A stretch of DNA of 64,000 nucleotides from Halorussus salinus (GTDB lineage: Archaea; Halobacteriota; Halobacteria; Halobacteriales; Haladaptataceae): NCBI RefSeq assembly GCF_004765815.2, contig NZ_SBIS02000007.1, forward strand, positions 372,001 to 436,000. Reading direction: 5' to 3'. Shown here one piece after another: positions 36,192 through 45,487 of the stretch. The notes beneath the pieces are model-generated. The model made no database searches, was not told the origin of the DNA, and saw nothing but the letters and a program-made list of their open reading frames with translations. Within the stretch, counting starts at the first letter, position 1. Each line of letters starts with the position of its first letter. A program made the translations under genes and the position numbers.

Positions 36192-37844
36192 ATGCGCCGC
36201 TCGATAGTCCTCGCGGTCGGTCTCCTTGTCCTCCTCTCGGGGTGTAACGCCGTCCCCGGCGGCGACGCGGGGCCGACGACGCAGGCCACGACGAACGACG
36301 GGACGACGGACGACCCGACGGAGGAAACCGCCGACGACCGGTCCGGTACCGGAACCGACACGACCGGAGACGATTCGACCGGGACCGGAGGGAACGCCGA
36401 CGCCGCACTCCCGCCCGGCCTCTCGACTGACGGGGTGGCCGACGCCGCCGCGCTCGCGGCCGCCCACGAGCGACTGCTCGAAGGCCAGACCTACACCTAC
36501 GACCGCGAGGTCAGCCTCGTCGCCGCGAACGGCACCGACCTCGGCCGCTGGAGCCAGCACACGCAGGTCGGGGCCGACCGACTGCGGTTCAACCACACCC
36601 AGACCGGCGAGGGCGTCAGCGTCGCGGGCATCACCATCGAGGACAGTCGCGTCTACACGAACGGGTCGGTCACGTACACGAACGCCAGCGCCTACCGCGA
36701 CGGCTACAGCGTGGCGTCCGGTAGAGGGTTCGCCGCGACCACGTTCAGCAGCGAGCAGTTGCTCGCCGACGCGCTGAACGCCTCGAAAACGAGCGTCGCG
36801 GCGGTCGCTCCGCCCGACGACGCCGGGGGCGTCTCCGCCGACGGGCAGTGGTACCGCGTCCGGGCGGACGCCGAGAACCGGACGTTCACCTACCGGACGC
36901 TGAACGATACGAGCGTCGAGGTCCGCGCGAGCAACGTCACCGCCACCGCGCTTGTCGCACCCTCCGGGTTCGTCCGGAACCTGACCTACGAGTACGACTT
37001 CGAGCGCGGGACCGTCTCGGGTCGCCGGACGATGACGGTTGGGTACTCCGGGGTCGGCGAGACGACCGTCGAGGTCCCTGCGTGGGTCGCCGAGGCGAAG
37101 GCGGTCCACGCCAACCGGACGAGCGACACCACCGAGCAGGCGCTCGCGGACGAACTCGCGCCCGGTCTGAACGAGTCGGGCGTAACCGACGCGTGGACAC
37201 TCGCCGAAGCCCACGCCGACGCGCTCCGGAACCGGTCGTACACCGTCGTCTCGAACTTGACCGCCAGCGGCCTCGGTGACGACCGCGAGGCGACCGCCGA
37301 CGCGACGACGAAAGTCACTCGCGACCCCACGCGACTCGTCCGCCGGTCGAACGTCAGCGGCGACGCCCGGTCCATCGGGCTGTTCGGGCAAGACGTGGAC
37401 ATCTGGGCCACCGAGAACGGGACGTGGTACGCCGTCGAGCGCGCGAACGGGACCAACTACCGGAGGGTCGCCGAGGTGGTCCGGCCCGTCCACGGCTCGC
37501 GGACCGACCGCGACAGCCTGTTCGTCCTGTTCAGCGCACTGGACACCGAACTCGCTGGTACCGAGACGGCGAACGGCACGACGCTCTATCGCGTGAACGC
37601 GACGGGCGTTCGCAACTCCGAGACACTGGCGAGCCAACTCAACGCCGACTCGGTGCGGAACGTCTCGCTGACCGCGCTGGTGGACGAGCGCGGAGTGGTC
37701 CACGAGTACCGAGTCGCGTACACGGCCACGCACGGCAACCGGACGACGCGAATCGAACGGGCCGTCCGGTTCACCGCGCTCGGCGGGACCTCCGTCGAGC
37801 GCCCGGCGTGGGTCGCCGAGGAGACCAACGCGACGGCGGCGTAG
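36192..37844 (+). CDS. Large surface lipoprotein with duplicated domain
   Basis: 550 residues. A lipobox (LLSGC, Cys at ~18) predicts lipid anchoring. After a Thr/Asp-rich linker come two homologous halves (~75-300 and ~320-545), each starting with an A-A-H/E-A-H helix segment followed by YTY or YTVV strands and ending in V(E/)xPAWVAE. This resembles the haloarchaeal DUF7537 lipoprotein group (from memory), related in layout to LolA/LppX-like sandwich proteins. Function unknown. Confidence 0.75.
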   Translation: MRRSIVLAVGLLVLLSGCNAVPGGDAGPTTQATTNDGTTDDPTEETADDRSGTGTDTTGDDSTGTGGNADAALPPGLSTDGVADAAALAAAHERLLEGQTYTYDREVSLVAANGTDLGRWSQHTQVGADRLRFNHTQTGEGVSVAGITIEDSRVYTNGSVTYTNASAYRDGYSVASGRGFAATTFSSEQLLADALNASKTSVAAVAPPDDAGGVSADGQWYRVRADAENRTFTYRTLNDTSVEVRASNVTATALVAPSGFVRNLTYEYDFERGTVSGRRTMTVGYSGVGETTVEVPAWVAEAKAVHANRTSDTTEQALADELAPGLNESGVTDAWTLAEAHADALRNRSYTVVSNLTASGLGDDREATADATTKVTRDPTRLVRRSNVSGDARSIGLFGQDVDIWATENGTWYAVERANGTNYRRVAEVVRPVHGSRTDRDSLFVLFSALDTELAGTETANGTTLYRVNATGVRNSETLASQLNADSVRNVSLTALVDERGVVHEYRVAYTATHGNRTTRIERAVRFTALGGTSVERPAWVAEETNATAA

Positions 37845-37849
37845 GCTCA

Positions 37850-37957
37850 TAGGGATTATCGTAGCAAGTCATAGATTCTCGTTACGGATTTCAGCGTAAT
37901 CGAGAGACAACACCTGCATTCTGGCCGATAAACTCCGCAGTTCTACGATAATCCCTA
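37850..37957. mobile_element. 108-bp MITE-like element
   Basis: Perfect 15-bp terminal inverted repeats TAGGGATTATCGTAG (37850-37864) and CTACGATAATCCCTA (37943-37957) flanked on both sides by TCA (37847-37849, 37958-37960), consistent with a 3-bp target duplication. The interior is lower in GC and non-coding. The right TCA is also the HPP gene's stop codon. It looks like a non-autonomous relic of an insertion sequence; parent IS not present in the window. Confidence 0.7.
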
Positions 37958-38521
37958 TCAGTTCGGCTCCTCGACGACGGTCGGCGCGGGCGCGACCCTC
38001 GCGCTCACCAGCGCGCGGTGGGTCGCCAACAGGACGCAGATGGCGACGCCGACGAGGAGGGCGTCGGCGAGCGACGACAGCAAGCCGAGCGAGACGATGA
38101 GCGTCGTCGCGCAGGCGGGGGCGTGGCGGAGGTCGGCCACGACCATCCCCGCGGTCGTCAGCACGACCGAGACGACGCCGCTGGCCGCGAGCGCGACGCT
38201 GGACGCGGTGAGCGCGGGCGGCGGCGCGACCAGCGTCGGTGCTGGCGCAGTGAGCGCCGGTGCTGACGCGGCGAGTAGCGGACCCGACGCGATACCGTGG
38301 TAGGCCGCCAACCCCGCCAGAATCCCGACCGCGTGGCCGCCAGCGACTCGTCGCGGACTGCTCGCGGGGGCTGCGGGCCGAGTCGCCAGCAGGAACGCCG
38401 AAGGCCCGAGGCTCGGAAACAGGAAACTCCGACCGGTCAGCACCGCGAGCGCCGCGACGACGACTAACAGCGCACCCGCCGTCGCGCTCTCGCGTATCGA
38501 CTCGGCGACCTCCTCGCGCAT
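37958..38521 (-). CDS. HPP-family membrane protein
   Basis: 187 residues with about five TM helices. It matches HPP-type proteins at LFPSLGPSAFLLATRP (H/S-P-P region) and the closing segments. An Ala/Pro/Thr-rich tandem stretch (about 83-115, SAPALTAPAPTLVAPPP) replaces the usual second membrane region and looks like an expanded low-complexity insert. HPP proteins have been linked to nitrite transport in plastids; the role here is unknown. Start at the ATG at 38521. Confidence 0.7.
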   Translation of the reverse strand: MREEVAESIRESATAGALLVVVAALAVLTGRSFLFPSLGPSAFLLATRPAAPASSPRRVAGGHAVGILAGLAAYHGIASGPLLAASAPALTAPAPTLVAPPPALTASSVALAASGVVSVVLTTAGMVVADLRHAPACATTLIVSLGLLSSLADALLVGVAICVLLATHRALVSARVAPAPTVVEEPN

Positions 38522-38730
38522 ATGCAGTTCGGTCGGTGAGCGAGTCGGAAAAGTCCTGCCGAACGGTCGCGTCGCGGGAGTCGGCAAATCAGTCGTCGGA
38601 TGGAGAACCGAACCGGCGGCCCGGCGGCGCGAAGTCGCTGCTCTCGGTTGGTTTCCCTCCCCGAACCCTGATAAACACCATTACCTGTGAACCAGTAGAG
38701 CCACCCCGGTTCGGTGTCTATCATAGGAAA

Positions 38731-39147
38731 ATGAGAGACGACCTAGCCGAGGGTAACGAAACTCCCGCGTCGCCGACACCCTCCCCGCGCGAGCCGAGCT
38801 TCGAGGCACCGCCGCTCTCGCAGGACAACATCTTCGACGCGTTGGCCTCCAAGCGGAGCCGGTACGTCCTCGTCGCGCTCCGGGAAGCCGACGACTCCCT
38901 CGACCTGCGCGAACTGGTCGATACGGTCGCCGCGTGGGAGACGAACAAGCCCATCGACCTCGTCTCCGAGGAGCACTGCAATCGGGTGTTCACCTCGCTT
39001 CGCCACTCCCAACTACCGAAGCTATCGATGATGGGACTGGTCGAGTACGACGAGGAGGACGGCGTGGTCGAGCGCGGCCCCTACGCCGAGCAGGCCGACG
39101 CCTACCTCGACATCGCGGCGAGTCGGGACGAGAACGTCGAACTCTGA
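38731..39147 (+). CDS. Winged-helix DUF7344-type regulator-like protein
   Basis: 138 residues. After a Pro-rich N-terminus, the segment DNIFDALASKRSRYVLVALRE and the later SLRHSQLPKLSMMGLVEYDEEDGVV match the winged-helix arrangement of haloarchaeal DUF7344 proteins (name from memory). A cytoplasmic DNA- or protein-binding role is inferred. The ATG at 38731 follows an AT-rich TCATAGGAAAA stretch. Confidence 0.7.
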   Translation: MRDDLAEGNETPASPTPSPREPSFEAPPLSQDNIFDALASKRSRYVLVALREADDSLDLRELVDTVAAWETNKPIDLVSEEHCNRVFTSLRHSQLPKLSMMGLVEYDEEDGVVERGPYAEQADAYLDIAASRDENVEL

Positions 39148-39261
39148 GCCGAGAGTAGTCTGCGAGCCGACACGACTTCGCGGTCTCGGCCCCGCCTCGT
39201 TTTCGGCAACACTTGCGAGCGAGTAGGAGCGTTTTTCACGGTTCCCCACTCAGTAGTCGTC

Positions 39262-40425
39262 ATGCTCGATTACGTCTCGCTAGAAGACGACCTCACCGAA
39301 GAAGAGCAGATGATTCGGGACACCGCCCGTCAGTTCGTCGAGGAGAACGTGAAACCCGACATCGGCGACCACTTCGAGGAGGGCACCTTCCCCACCGAAC
39401 TCATCCCCGAGATGGGCGAACTCGGCTTCTACGCCCCGAACTTGGAGGGCTACGGCTCGCCGAACGTCAGCGAGACGGCCTACGGACTCCTCATGCAGGA
39501 ACTGGAGGCCTGCGACTCGGGCCTGCGCTCGATGGCCAGCGTGCAGGGCGCGCTCGTGATGTACCCCATCCACGCCTTCGGGTCCGACGAGCAGAAAGAC
39601 GAGTGGCTCCCCGACCTCGGCATGGGCGAGGCGGTCGGCTGTTTCGGCCTGACCGAACCCCAGCACGGCTCGAACCCCTCCGGAATGGAGACCCGCGCGG
39701 AAGCCGCCGACGGCGGCTACGTCCTCAACGGCTCGAAGACGTGGATTACGAACTCGCCCATCGCCGACGTGGCGGTCGTCTGGGCGCGGGACAAGACCAG
39801 CGACGGCAACCCCGTCCGCGGATTCCTCGTGGAGACCGAGCGCGACGGCGTGACGACCAACAAGATTACCGAGAAGCTCTCGCTGCGCGCGTCCATCACG
39901 GGCGAAATCGGGCTGAACGACGCGTTCGTCCCCGAGGAGAACGTCCTGCCCGGCGTCTCGGGCATGAAGGGACCGCTGTCGTGTCTCACGCAGGCGCGGT
40001 TCGGCATCGCGTGGGGCGCGGTCGGCGCGGCCCGCGACTGCTTCGAGACGGCCCGCGACTACGCCACCGAGCGCGACCAGTTCGGCGGCCCCATCGCGCG
40101 CTTCCAGATGCAACAGCAGAAGCTCGCGGAGATGGCGACCCAGATTACGACGAGTCAACTCCTCGCGCACCGCCTCGCGGAGTTGAAGGAGCGCGGCGAC
40201 CTTCGCCCCCAGCACGTCTCGATGGCCAAGCGCAACAACGTCCGGATGGCCCGCGACCAGTCGCGGGTGGCTCGGGAGATACTGGGCGGCAACGGTATCA
40301 CGACCGACTACTCGCCGATGCGCCACATGGCGAACATGGAGACGGTCTACACCTACGAGGGCACCCACGACATCCACACCCTGATTCTGGGAGAGGATTT
40401 GACGGGGATTGCCGCCTACGAGTGA
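39262..40425 (+). CDS. Acyl-CoA dehydrogenase (glutaryl-CoA dehydrogenase-like)
   Basis: 387-residue FAD enzyme oxidising acyl-CoA to enoyl-CoA. It has the FAD/substrate loop GCFGLTEPQHGSNPSGM and the catalytic Glu in VYTYEGTHDIH near the C-terminus; both, and the overall length, are closest to glutaryl-CoA dehydrogenase types. The electrons would go to an ETF. No other beta-oxidation genes are adjacent, so the substrate is uncertain. Confidence 0.9.
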   Translation: MLDYVSLEDDLTEEEQMIRDTARQFVEENVKPDIGDHFEEGTFPTELIPEMGELGFYAPNLEGYGSPNVSETAYGLLMQELEACDSGLRSMASVQGALVMYPIHAFGSDEQKDEWLPDLGMGEAVGCFGLTEPQHGSNPSGMETRAEAADGGYVLNGSKTWITNSPIADVAVVWARDKTSDGNPVRGFLVETERDGVTTNKITEKLSLRASITGEIGLNDAFVPEENVLPGVSGMKGPLSCLTQARFGIAWGAVGAARDCFETARDYATERDQFGGPIARFQMQQQKLAEMATQITTSQLLAHRLAELKERGDLRPQHVSMAKRNNVRMARDQSRVAREILGGNGITTDYSPMRHMANMETVYTYEGTHDIHTLILGEDLTGIAAYE

Positions 40426-40813
40426 CTTGACGAAGCTGTCGGTTCGGCGTTTTCAGGTCTGTCACTGAAGGTACCGAAGTGAACGGTGTCGAGGAGCGGA
40501 CTACTGCCGACGAAAAGGAGTCTTCCGCACAGCACCGCGACAGGACAGCATCTCGACCGCACAGCACCGCAACCGCACAGCAATCTATCGCCGATACAAA
40601 GGAGTCTCCCGCACAGCACCGCGACAGCGACCGCGGACCTCATACCTCCCCAACCGACTGCGGTCCTCGGCTTCGCCTGCGGTCCTCATCCGTCGCGCGG
40701 AGATGGCGCGGCGCACCTGCGCCGCGCCAGCGCGCGCCGGGTAGAACAGTCAACCGAGCGATGGCGGACTGACCGAACCACCGAGCGAACGCTGACCGAC
40801 CAGACCACCGTCG
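40426..40813. repeat. Intergenic low-complexity repeats
   Basis: A 29-bp unit starting AAGGAGTCTTCCGCAC at 40515 recurs at 40599 with one or two changes (84-bp period). Between and after them lie shorter CAGCACCGCGAC/CCGCACAGCACCG units. No coding signal; related GCACCGCGAC repeats occur at 57284-57361 and 58930-59030. Confidence 0.6.
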
Positions 40814-40932
40814 GGTGGGGTAAAGGGGCCGGTCGCTCGCGTTTACGTGGTCGTCTCCGCGGGCAACTATTCGGCGCGCGGTTTGCGCCGAATATCCCGT
40901 GGAGCGACCGCGAGCGACCGGGGGCTTTCTGA
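40814..40932. repeat. Structured intergenic repeat, copy A
   Basis: Starts GGGTGGGGTAAAGGGG and ends GGGCTTTCT. Arms CCGGTCGCTCGCG (40829-40841) and CGCGAGCGACCGG (40909-40921) are perfectly complementary, and an inner hairpin ATTCGGCGC/GCGCCGAAT sits at 40869-40893. The same ends and layout recur at 45200-45352. Confidence 0.65.
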
Positions 40933-41019
40933 GACATTTCGTCGATTGTCGCTGTTCCCTCTCGCCGCAGTCTCGACTCTCCGAGTGACTTTTCACTACC
41001 TCTTTCCTACCTCTATTCG

Positions 41020-41544
41020 GTGAACCTTCACGTCCGCTACGAGGGCGACGACGACCCGAAGAAGTGTACAGCGCGGAAGCTCGCGCGCTTCGACCTCGCC
41101 GAGCTTCACCGGAGCGCGTCGGCGACGCCCTACGGCATCGTGCTGAATCCCCACGCCGAGCAGGCACTGTCCCCGGCCGACCGCGCCGAGACCGACCGAC
41201 TTGTCGCGCTCGACTGCTCGTGGGAGACCGCCGAGCAGGCGCTGTTCGAGATGCCCGGCGTCCACCGCGCGCTCCCGTTCCTCGTGGCGGCCAACCCCGT
41301 CAGTTACGGCAAGCCCTTCCGACTGAACACCGTCGAGGCGTTCGCCGCCGCGCTCACGATTCTGGGCGAGCGCGAGGAGGCCGAACGAATCCTGAGCAAG
41401 TTCACGTGGGGCGAGACGTTCCTCGAACTCAACGCCGAACCCCTCCGCCGGTACGCCGACTGCGAGGACTCGACCGAAGTGGTCGCGGTCCAACAGGAGT
41501 ACCTCGACGCCGGAGAGGCGCGAGCGGACGCCGAATCGAACTGA
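41020..41544 (+). CDS. tsr3: Tsr3/DUF367 rRNA aminocarboxypropyltransferase
   Basis: 174 residues. Archaeal Tsr3 homologue that transfers the aminocarboxypropyl group of SAM to a small-subunit rRNA base. Conserved stretches are [11 protein letters not shown] near the start, [13 protein letters not shown] and LVAANPVNYG-like [10 protein letters not shown], then WGETFLELN near the end. The GTG at 41020 is the start. It is separated from the preceding gene by ~600 bp of repeats. Confidence 0.9.
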   Translation: MNLHVRYEGDDDPKKCTARKLARFDLAELHRSASATPYGIVLNPHAEQALSPADRAETDRLVALDCSWETAEQALFEMPGVHRALPFLVAANPVSYGKPFRLNTVEAFAAALTILGEREEAERILSKFTWGETFLELNAEPLRRYADCEDSTEVVAVQQEYLDAGEARADAESN

Positions 41545-41569
41545 TTACCTCGCGACCCTCTACTTTTGA

Positions 41570-42880
41570 CTACCCCGCGAGCGTCCGATTTCGGGCTTCT
41601 GCGGTCCGTTCTCCCCGTTCTGCCAGTCCCTCGCCGACGAGCGCGACGACCGTCCCGTTCCGGCTCGGGTTGCGGAACTCCGCCGACGCGACGTTTCGCG
41701 CTGGCGCGAGCGTCGTCTCGACCCTGCTCCACCCCTCGCCAGCGTCGAAGCGCCACAGCGACAGGAACTCCTCTGTGGTCCGGGCGCGCTCGACCGCGGC
41801 GTCGTCGTAGCCGACCGACAGCGAGAGCCGCGAGTCGGTGGCCTCCGCTCCGGTCGGGAGCGCGAACAGCGCCTCCCCGACGACCTGTCGGTCCGTTATC
41901 GGCAGGGGCGGCACGTCGGCGCTCGCGTCGAGCGCCACATCGCTGGCCGTCAAGGAGTCGAGGAGGGTCACCCCGAGGCGGACCTCCTCGCCGACCGCGG
42001 TCGAGTTCCGGGCGGCGTAGACCTCCCACCCGGACGAGTTCGCTACCGAGACCGAGACGAGTCGGGCGGCCGACGAGCGCGCGAGCGCGATTTCGGCGAA
42101 GCCGTCGTCCCGGAACGTCGAGTTCGCCACGATTGCGCCCGTCGACCGGACGAGCGCGACGCCGAACTGCGAGTGGTCCGCGACCGAGAGGTTCCGGAGC
42201 GTCGCCTCGTCCGAGCGCCGGACCGAGACGCCAGCGAGGTTGTTCGCGACGGCGAGGCCCGCGAGCGTGGCGTTTGGCGAGCGCCGGAGGAAGACACCCG
42301 TGTTGCTCCCGCGGATTTCCCCGCCGCGGACGCGCAGGTCGGGCGCGTTCTCCACGAAGAAGCCGTCGCCGAGGTTGTTCACCGCCGAGACGTTCCGTAG
42401 CGCCACCCCGGTCGCGCCCCGGACCGCCACGCCAGCGCCCCACCGCGTCGTCGTGAGGTCGCGGACCGTGACGTTCGAGCGCGGGTCGGCCCCGCCGACG
42501 AGTACGCCGGGGAACGAAGCTCCCCGAGCCCTCGTTCGGGGGCTCACGAGGACGCCGACGACGCCGGGACTTCCGCCGGGTCCGGCCGCGACGGTGTGGT
42601 TCCCACCCCTCAATGTCACGTCGTCGGTCCGAATCTCGATACAGGCTCCGAGCCCGGTCCGCGGCCGGGTCGGGGACGCGTTCTCCACGTCGGCGGCGAG
42701 GACGTACTCGCCGGGTTGGGTGATGGTAGTGCAACTCGAAATTCGGGTCGGGGCGGTCGCGCTTGGGGTGGTCTCGGCTCCGGTGGTCTCGACGGCCGAG
42801 GAGGTCGCCACCGCACCGGCTGGCGCGACCGCGAGGAGACCCGCCAGCGCGACGAGCGCCATCGTGCGTCGGTTTAGCAC
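41570..42880 (-). CDS. Secreted NosD-like beta-helix protein
   Basis: 436 residues. A signal peptide ([15 protein letters not shown], ~5-22) precedes a right-handed parallel beta-helix region (~60-330) with repeated short turns such as [20 protein letters not shown] and [15 protein letters not shown], as in NosD/CASH domains. The C-terminal ~120 residues form a separate beta domain. It ends without a membrane anchor. GTG at 42880 is preferred as start; ATG at 42862 is the alternative. Divergent from rpl40e. Ligand unknown. Confidence 0.78.
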   Translation of the reverse strand: MLNRRTMALVALAGLLAVAPAGAVATSSAVETTGAETTPSATAPTRISSCTTITQPGEYVLAADVENASPTRPRTGLGACIEIRTDDVTLRGGNHTVAAGPGGSPGVVGVLVSPRTRARGASFPGVLVGGADPRSNVTVRDLTTTRWGAGVAVRGATGVALRNVSAVNNLGDGFFVENAPDLRVRGGEIRGSNTGVFLRRSPNATLAGLAVANNLAGVSVRRSDEATLRNLSVADHSQFGVALVRSTGAIVANSTFRDDGFAEIALARSSAARLVSVSVANSSGWEVYAARNSTAVGEEVRLGVTLLDSLTASDVALDASADVPPLPITDRQVVGEALFALPTGAEATDSRLSLSVGYDDAAVERARTTEEFLSLWRFDAGEGWSRVETTLAPARNVASAEFRNPSRNGTVVALVGEGLAERGERTAEARNRTLAG

Positions 42881-42988
42881 GACGAAGGAATCGGTGGACG
42901 GACAGTTAGTCGTTGTCGCCGTCCGCGAGGAGGGACCGGCGCGCTCGACTCTGTAACCTTTAAATGCCGTGACGGCCAACCGGTCGGT

Positions 42989-43138
42989 ATGGCCAGCTTC
43001 GACAAAGCGGAAGCGCGAATCCTCGACAAGATGATTTGCATGCGGTGCAACGCTCGCAACCCCCACGAGGCCGACAACTGCCGCAAGTGCGGCTACGGCA
43101 AGCTCCGACCCAAGAGCAAGGAACCGCGCAACGCCTGA
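42989..43138 (+). CDS. rpl40e: Ribosomal protein L40e (eL40)
   Basis: 49-residue large-subunit protein with one zinc finger: CMRC and CRKC separated by ten residues, and the tail [14 protein letters not shown]. It is short but complete, from the ATG at 42989 to TGA at 43138, and overlaps no other real gene. A TTTAAATG box about 28 nt upstream is the promoter. Confidence 0.95.
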   Translation: MASFDKAEARILDKMICMRCNARNPHEADNCRKCGYGKLRPKSKEPRNA

Positions 43139-43234
43139 CGCGGCCTCGCGGCTCCAATTCTGCTTCGGTCCTCGCCGCCGGACAGCGACTGCTCTCTCGT
43201 TCTCTTACTTTCTTCTCTCGTTCTCTCTGACGTG

Positions 43235-43540
43235 CTACTCGCCCGAGCCGGGATCGCCGGTCTCCTCGATTCGTGCTTCGTACTTGACCAGCGCCTCGTT
43301 CAGGGCCTCCTCGGCGTCCACGTCCAGCGACTCGGCGACCGAGAGGAGGGCGAACAGCGCGTCGCCGAGTTCGTCCGGGTTCACGTCCAGTCGCTCGGGA
43401 TTGGCTCCGTAGTCGGTCGAGTCGTTGGCGTCCTTGGCCAGTTCGCCGACTTCCGAGGCGAGGTCTAAGATTCGGTAGGCCGGGTCGGCGTCCATGTCGT
43501 GTTCCGCGAGGAACTCCGCGACGTTCTGTTGGGCCTTCAT
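43235..43540 (-). CDS. MazG-like nucleotide pyrophosphohydrolase
   Basis: 101 residues. The all-alpha NTP-PPase motif is present: SEVGELAKD (E-x-x-E region) and DELGDALFALLSVAE (E-x-x-D region), giving the acidic Mg site. Such enzymes clear non-canonical NTPs. Its small size fits the single-domain MazG/dCTPase-like group. Upstream on the same strand is an MBL hydrolase gene. Confidence 0.88.
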   Translation of the reverse strand: MKAQQNVAEFLAEHDMDADPAYRILDLASEVGELAKDANDSTDYGANPERLDVNPDELGDALFALLSVAESLDVDAEEALNEALVKYEARIEETGDPGSGE

Positions 43541-43585
43541 GTTCGGAGTCGAGAGAGGAAGCGCGAGCGAGAAAAGCGTTGTCGA

Positions 43586-44197
43586 TTACTCGTCGGGATA
43601 CTTCGGCTCGCGGCGCTCGGCGCGTTCGAGCGCGCGCTCGACGACTTCGCGCACGTCGCCGTGGAACTCGTCGCCGTGTCCGGCGTACATCGACTCGACG
43701 CCCTCGGGCATCCGGTCTAAAATCTCGCGGATGCTCTCGATTTCTCGCTCGCGGGACTGGCCCGCCATGTCGGTCCGGCCGAAACTGCCGTCCTCGAACG
43801 CGCCGTCGTTGTACACCACCACGTCGCCGCTGAAGATGGTCGTCTCGGAGACGAACGCGAGGTGGTCGTCGGCGTGACCCGGCGAGTAAACCGCCTCGAA
43901 CTCCTCGTCGCCGATTCGGAGGCTGTCGCCGTCGGAAATCCGGCGCGTCCGGCGGGGGTGGTCGTCGTAACAGAGGAGTTCCGGGTCGTAGGCGTCCAGC
44001 ACGGTGTCGAGTTCCGCGACGTGGTCGCCGTGCTGGTGGGTCAGGACCACGGCGTCTACCTCCTCGGCGTGGTCGGCGATTGCGTCCACGACGCCGGGCA
44101 TGCTCCCGGCGTCTACCAGCACCGTCCTGTCGCCCTCGGCGAGATAGGCGTTACAGGTGAACGTCTCCGCGTCGGCGGTGACGTTGTGTACTTGCAT
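43586..44197 (-). CDS. MBL-fold metallo-hydrolase (glyoxalase II-like)
   Basis: 203 residues. Zinc motif HQHGDH with upstream VLTH, later YSPGHADDHLAF and IFSGDVV (bridging Asp), and a C-terminal YAGHGDEF, all as in glyoxalase II-type hydrolases. The substrate is not deducible. The ATG at 44197 starts MQVHNVTADAETF, the family's usual first strand. Confidence 0.9.
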   Translation of the reverse strand: MQVHNVTADAETFTCNAYLAEGDRTVLVDAGSMPGVVDAIADHAEEVDAVVLTHQHGDHVAELDTVLDAYDPELLCYDDHPRRTRRISDGDSLRIGDEEFEAVYSPGHADDHLAFVSETTIFSGDVVVYNDGAFEDGSFGRTDMAGQSREREIESIREILDRMPEGVESMYAGHGDEFHGDVREVVERALERAERREPKYPDE

Positions 44198-44280
44198 GCC
44201 GGGCTGTTCGACCGCACCCCTCAAAACCTTGACGGGCGGCAGGAGACTTTAGTGGTCCAAGCACCTACATTCATTTACAC

Positions 44281-44472
44281 ATGGGATTTGGGAGCTACGA
44301 CGAGTCCGAACAGGAGAATCAGGACTACGATACCGACCTCGACGACGATAACGGCGTGAACACCGAGGAGAACTCCCACGAAGGCAGTGTCGACTTCGAA
44401 ATCGGAGCCTCGAACGACGAACTCCTCGACCGGCTAGAGGACATCAAGGACGACGACCAGAGCGAGACGTAA
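44281..44472 (+). CDS. Small acidic DUF5786-family protein
   Basis: 63 residues, starting MGFGSYDESEQE, very acidic, and ending in a short conserved helix NDELLDRLEDIKD. A paralogue with the same plan is at 55914-56084 (family name from memory). No catalytic motif; perhaps a protein-interaction module. It begins at the ATG at 44281 after a likely TATA-like TTCATTTACAC stretch. Confidence 0.8.
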   Translation: MGFGSYDESEQENQDYDTDLDDDNGVNTEENSHEGSVDFEIGASNDELLDRLEDIKDDDQSET

Positions 44473-44548
44473 CCCCCGAGGAGAGGCCCGTGAGACTCGA
44501 CGGCTCGCGACCCGAGGGCGTGCGACACGACGGGGCGGGATTCCACCC

Positions 44549-45115
44549 GTGAAGTCCGGCGTCCGCGCGCTGGGTATCGCCGAGTCCTACCGACAGCGTC
44601 GGAGTACGCTCGCGGGCGTCGTCACCCGAGCGAGTCGCGTCGCCGACGGATTCGCCTACCGGACCTGTACGGTCGGCGGCAGCGACGCGACGGACGCCAT
44701 CATCGACGTATTTTCCGCACTGGACCGCGAGGACGTGAGATACGTCTTCGTCGCGGGCATCGCGCTGGCGTGGTACAACGTCGTGGACCTGCGCCGAGTC
44801 GGCGACGCCATCGACCGCCCCGTCATCTCGGTCACGTTCGAGGAGAGTCCCGGTCTCGTCGCGGCCCTCGAAGCCGAGTTCGACGGCGACGCGCTCGAAG
44901 AACGCAAGGAAGTCTTCGAGCGTCAGCCACCCAGAGAGCGACTGAGCGTCAACGACCAGACGGTCTTCGTGCGCTCGGTCGGTGTCGGGGCGAACGAGGC
45001 CCGCGACGCGGTGCGGGCGTTCACGCCGGAGGGCGGTCGGCCCGAACCGCTCCGCGTCGCCCGACTGGCCGCGCGCGCTGGCGACGACCTGCGCCGGAAG
45101 ACCGAGCAAGAGTGA
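44549..45115 (+). CDS. DUF99-family protein
   Basis: 188 residues matching archaeal DUF99 proteins: VRALGIAES at the start, then ITDAIIDVF-like DATDAIIDVFSAL and GIALAWYNVVDL, and VISVTFEES. An RNase H/endonuclease V-like fold has been proposed for the family; no function is established. GTG start at 44549. Confidence 0.88.
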   Translation: MKSGVRALGIAESYRQRRSTLAGVVTRASRVADGFAYRTCTVGGSDATDAIIDVFSALDREDVRYVFVAGIALAWYNVVDLRRVGDAIDRPVISVTFEESPGLVAALEAEFDGDALEERKEVFERQPPRERLSVNDQTVFVRSVGVGANEARDAVRAFTPEGGRPEPLRVARLAARAGDDLRRKTEQE

Positions 45116-45199
45116 CGACCGTACGAGAGCGGACCGAGCCTCGACGCGCTCGTTGACACGTTCAACACAGCGAGCGCTCGGTGAAACGGACTCTCGTTT
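45116..45199. other. Spacer before structured repeat
   Basis: Short GC-rich sequence after DUF99 with no coding or RNA signal. It leads into the structured repeat at 45200. Confidence 0.4.
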
Positions 45200-45352
45200 G
45201 GGTGGACTGAAAGGGGTCGCCCGGTCGCGGGTCGGAGACCCGTGGTCGCCTGACCGTCCCCCATCCGGAGCGAGCGGTTGCGCGGCGCTTCGCGCCGCGA
45301 GCAAGCGAGCGGAGGATATGTCGGTCAGCGACCGCGACCGGACGAGGGCTTT
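45200..45352. repeat. Structured intergenic repeat, copy B
   Basis: Starts GGGTGGACTGAAAGGGG and ends AGGGCTTTCTGA. Outer arms CCGGTCGCGG (45221-45230) and CCGCGACCGG (45332-45341) pair; an inner hairpin CGCGGCGC/GCGCCGCG is at 45281-45299. Same orientation and ends as the copy at 40814-40932; the middle differs in sequence but keeps pairing. Confidence 0.65.
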
Positions 45353-45487
45353 CTGAACGTTCCTCGGGATGGCTTTCTCTGCGACTAGTCGTCCAAACCC
45401 CGAAACGGCGACTTCAGCAGTATCTCGAAAACAGGCTCCGATTCCGATGCCACCGACTCTTAGTACCCGACCCCCGAACGCATCGCT

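Noticed and set aside
36048-37850. 600-codon frame opposite the lipoprotein gene
   Set aside because: The plus-strand gene has a lipobox and duplicated domain; the antisense frame has neither signal nor domain.
37850-37957. Bidirectional terminator instead of a MITE
   Set aside because: The stems are 78 nt apart and AT-rich, with exact TCA flanks; a transposon relic explains this better, though terminator use cannot be excluded.
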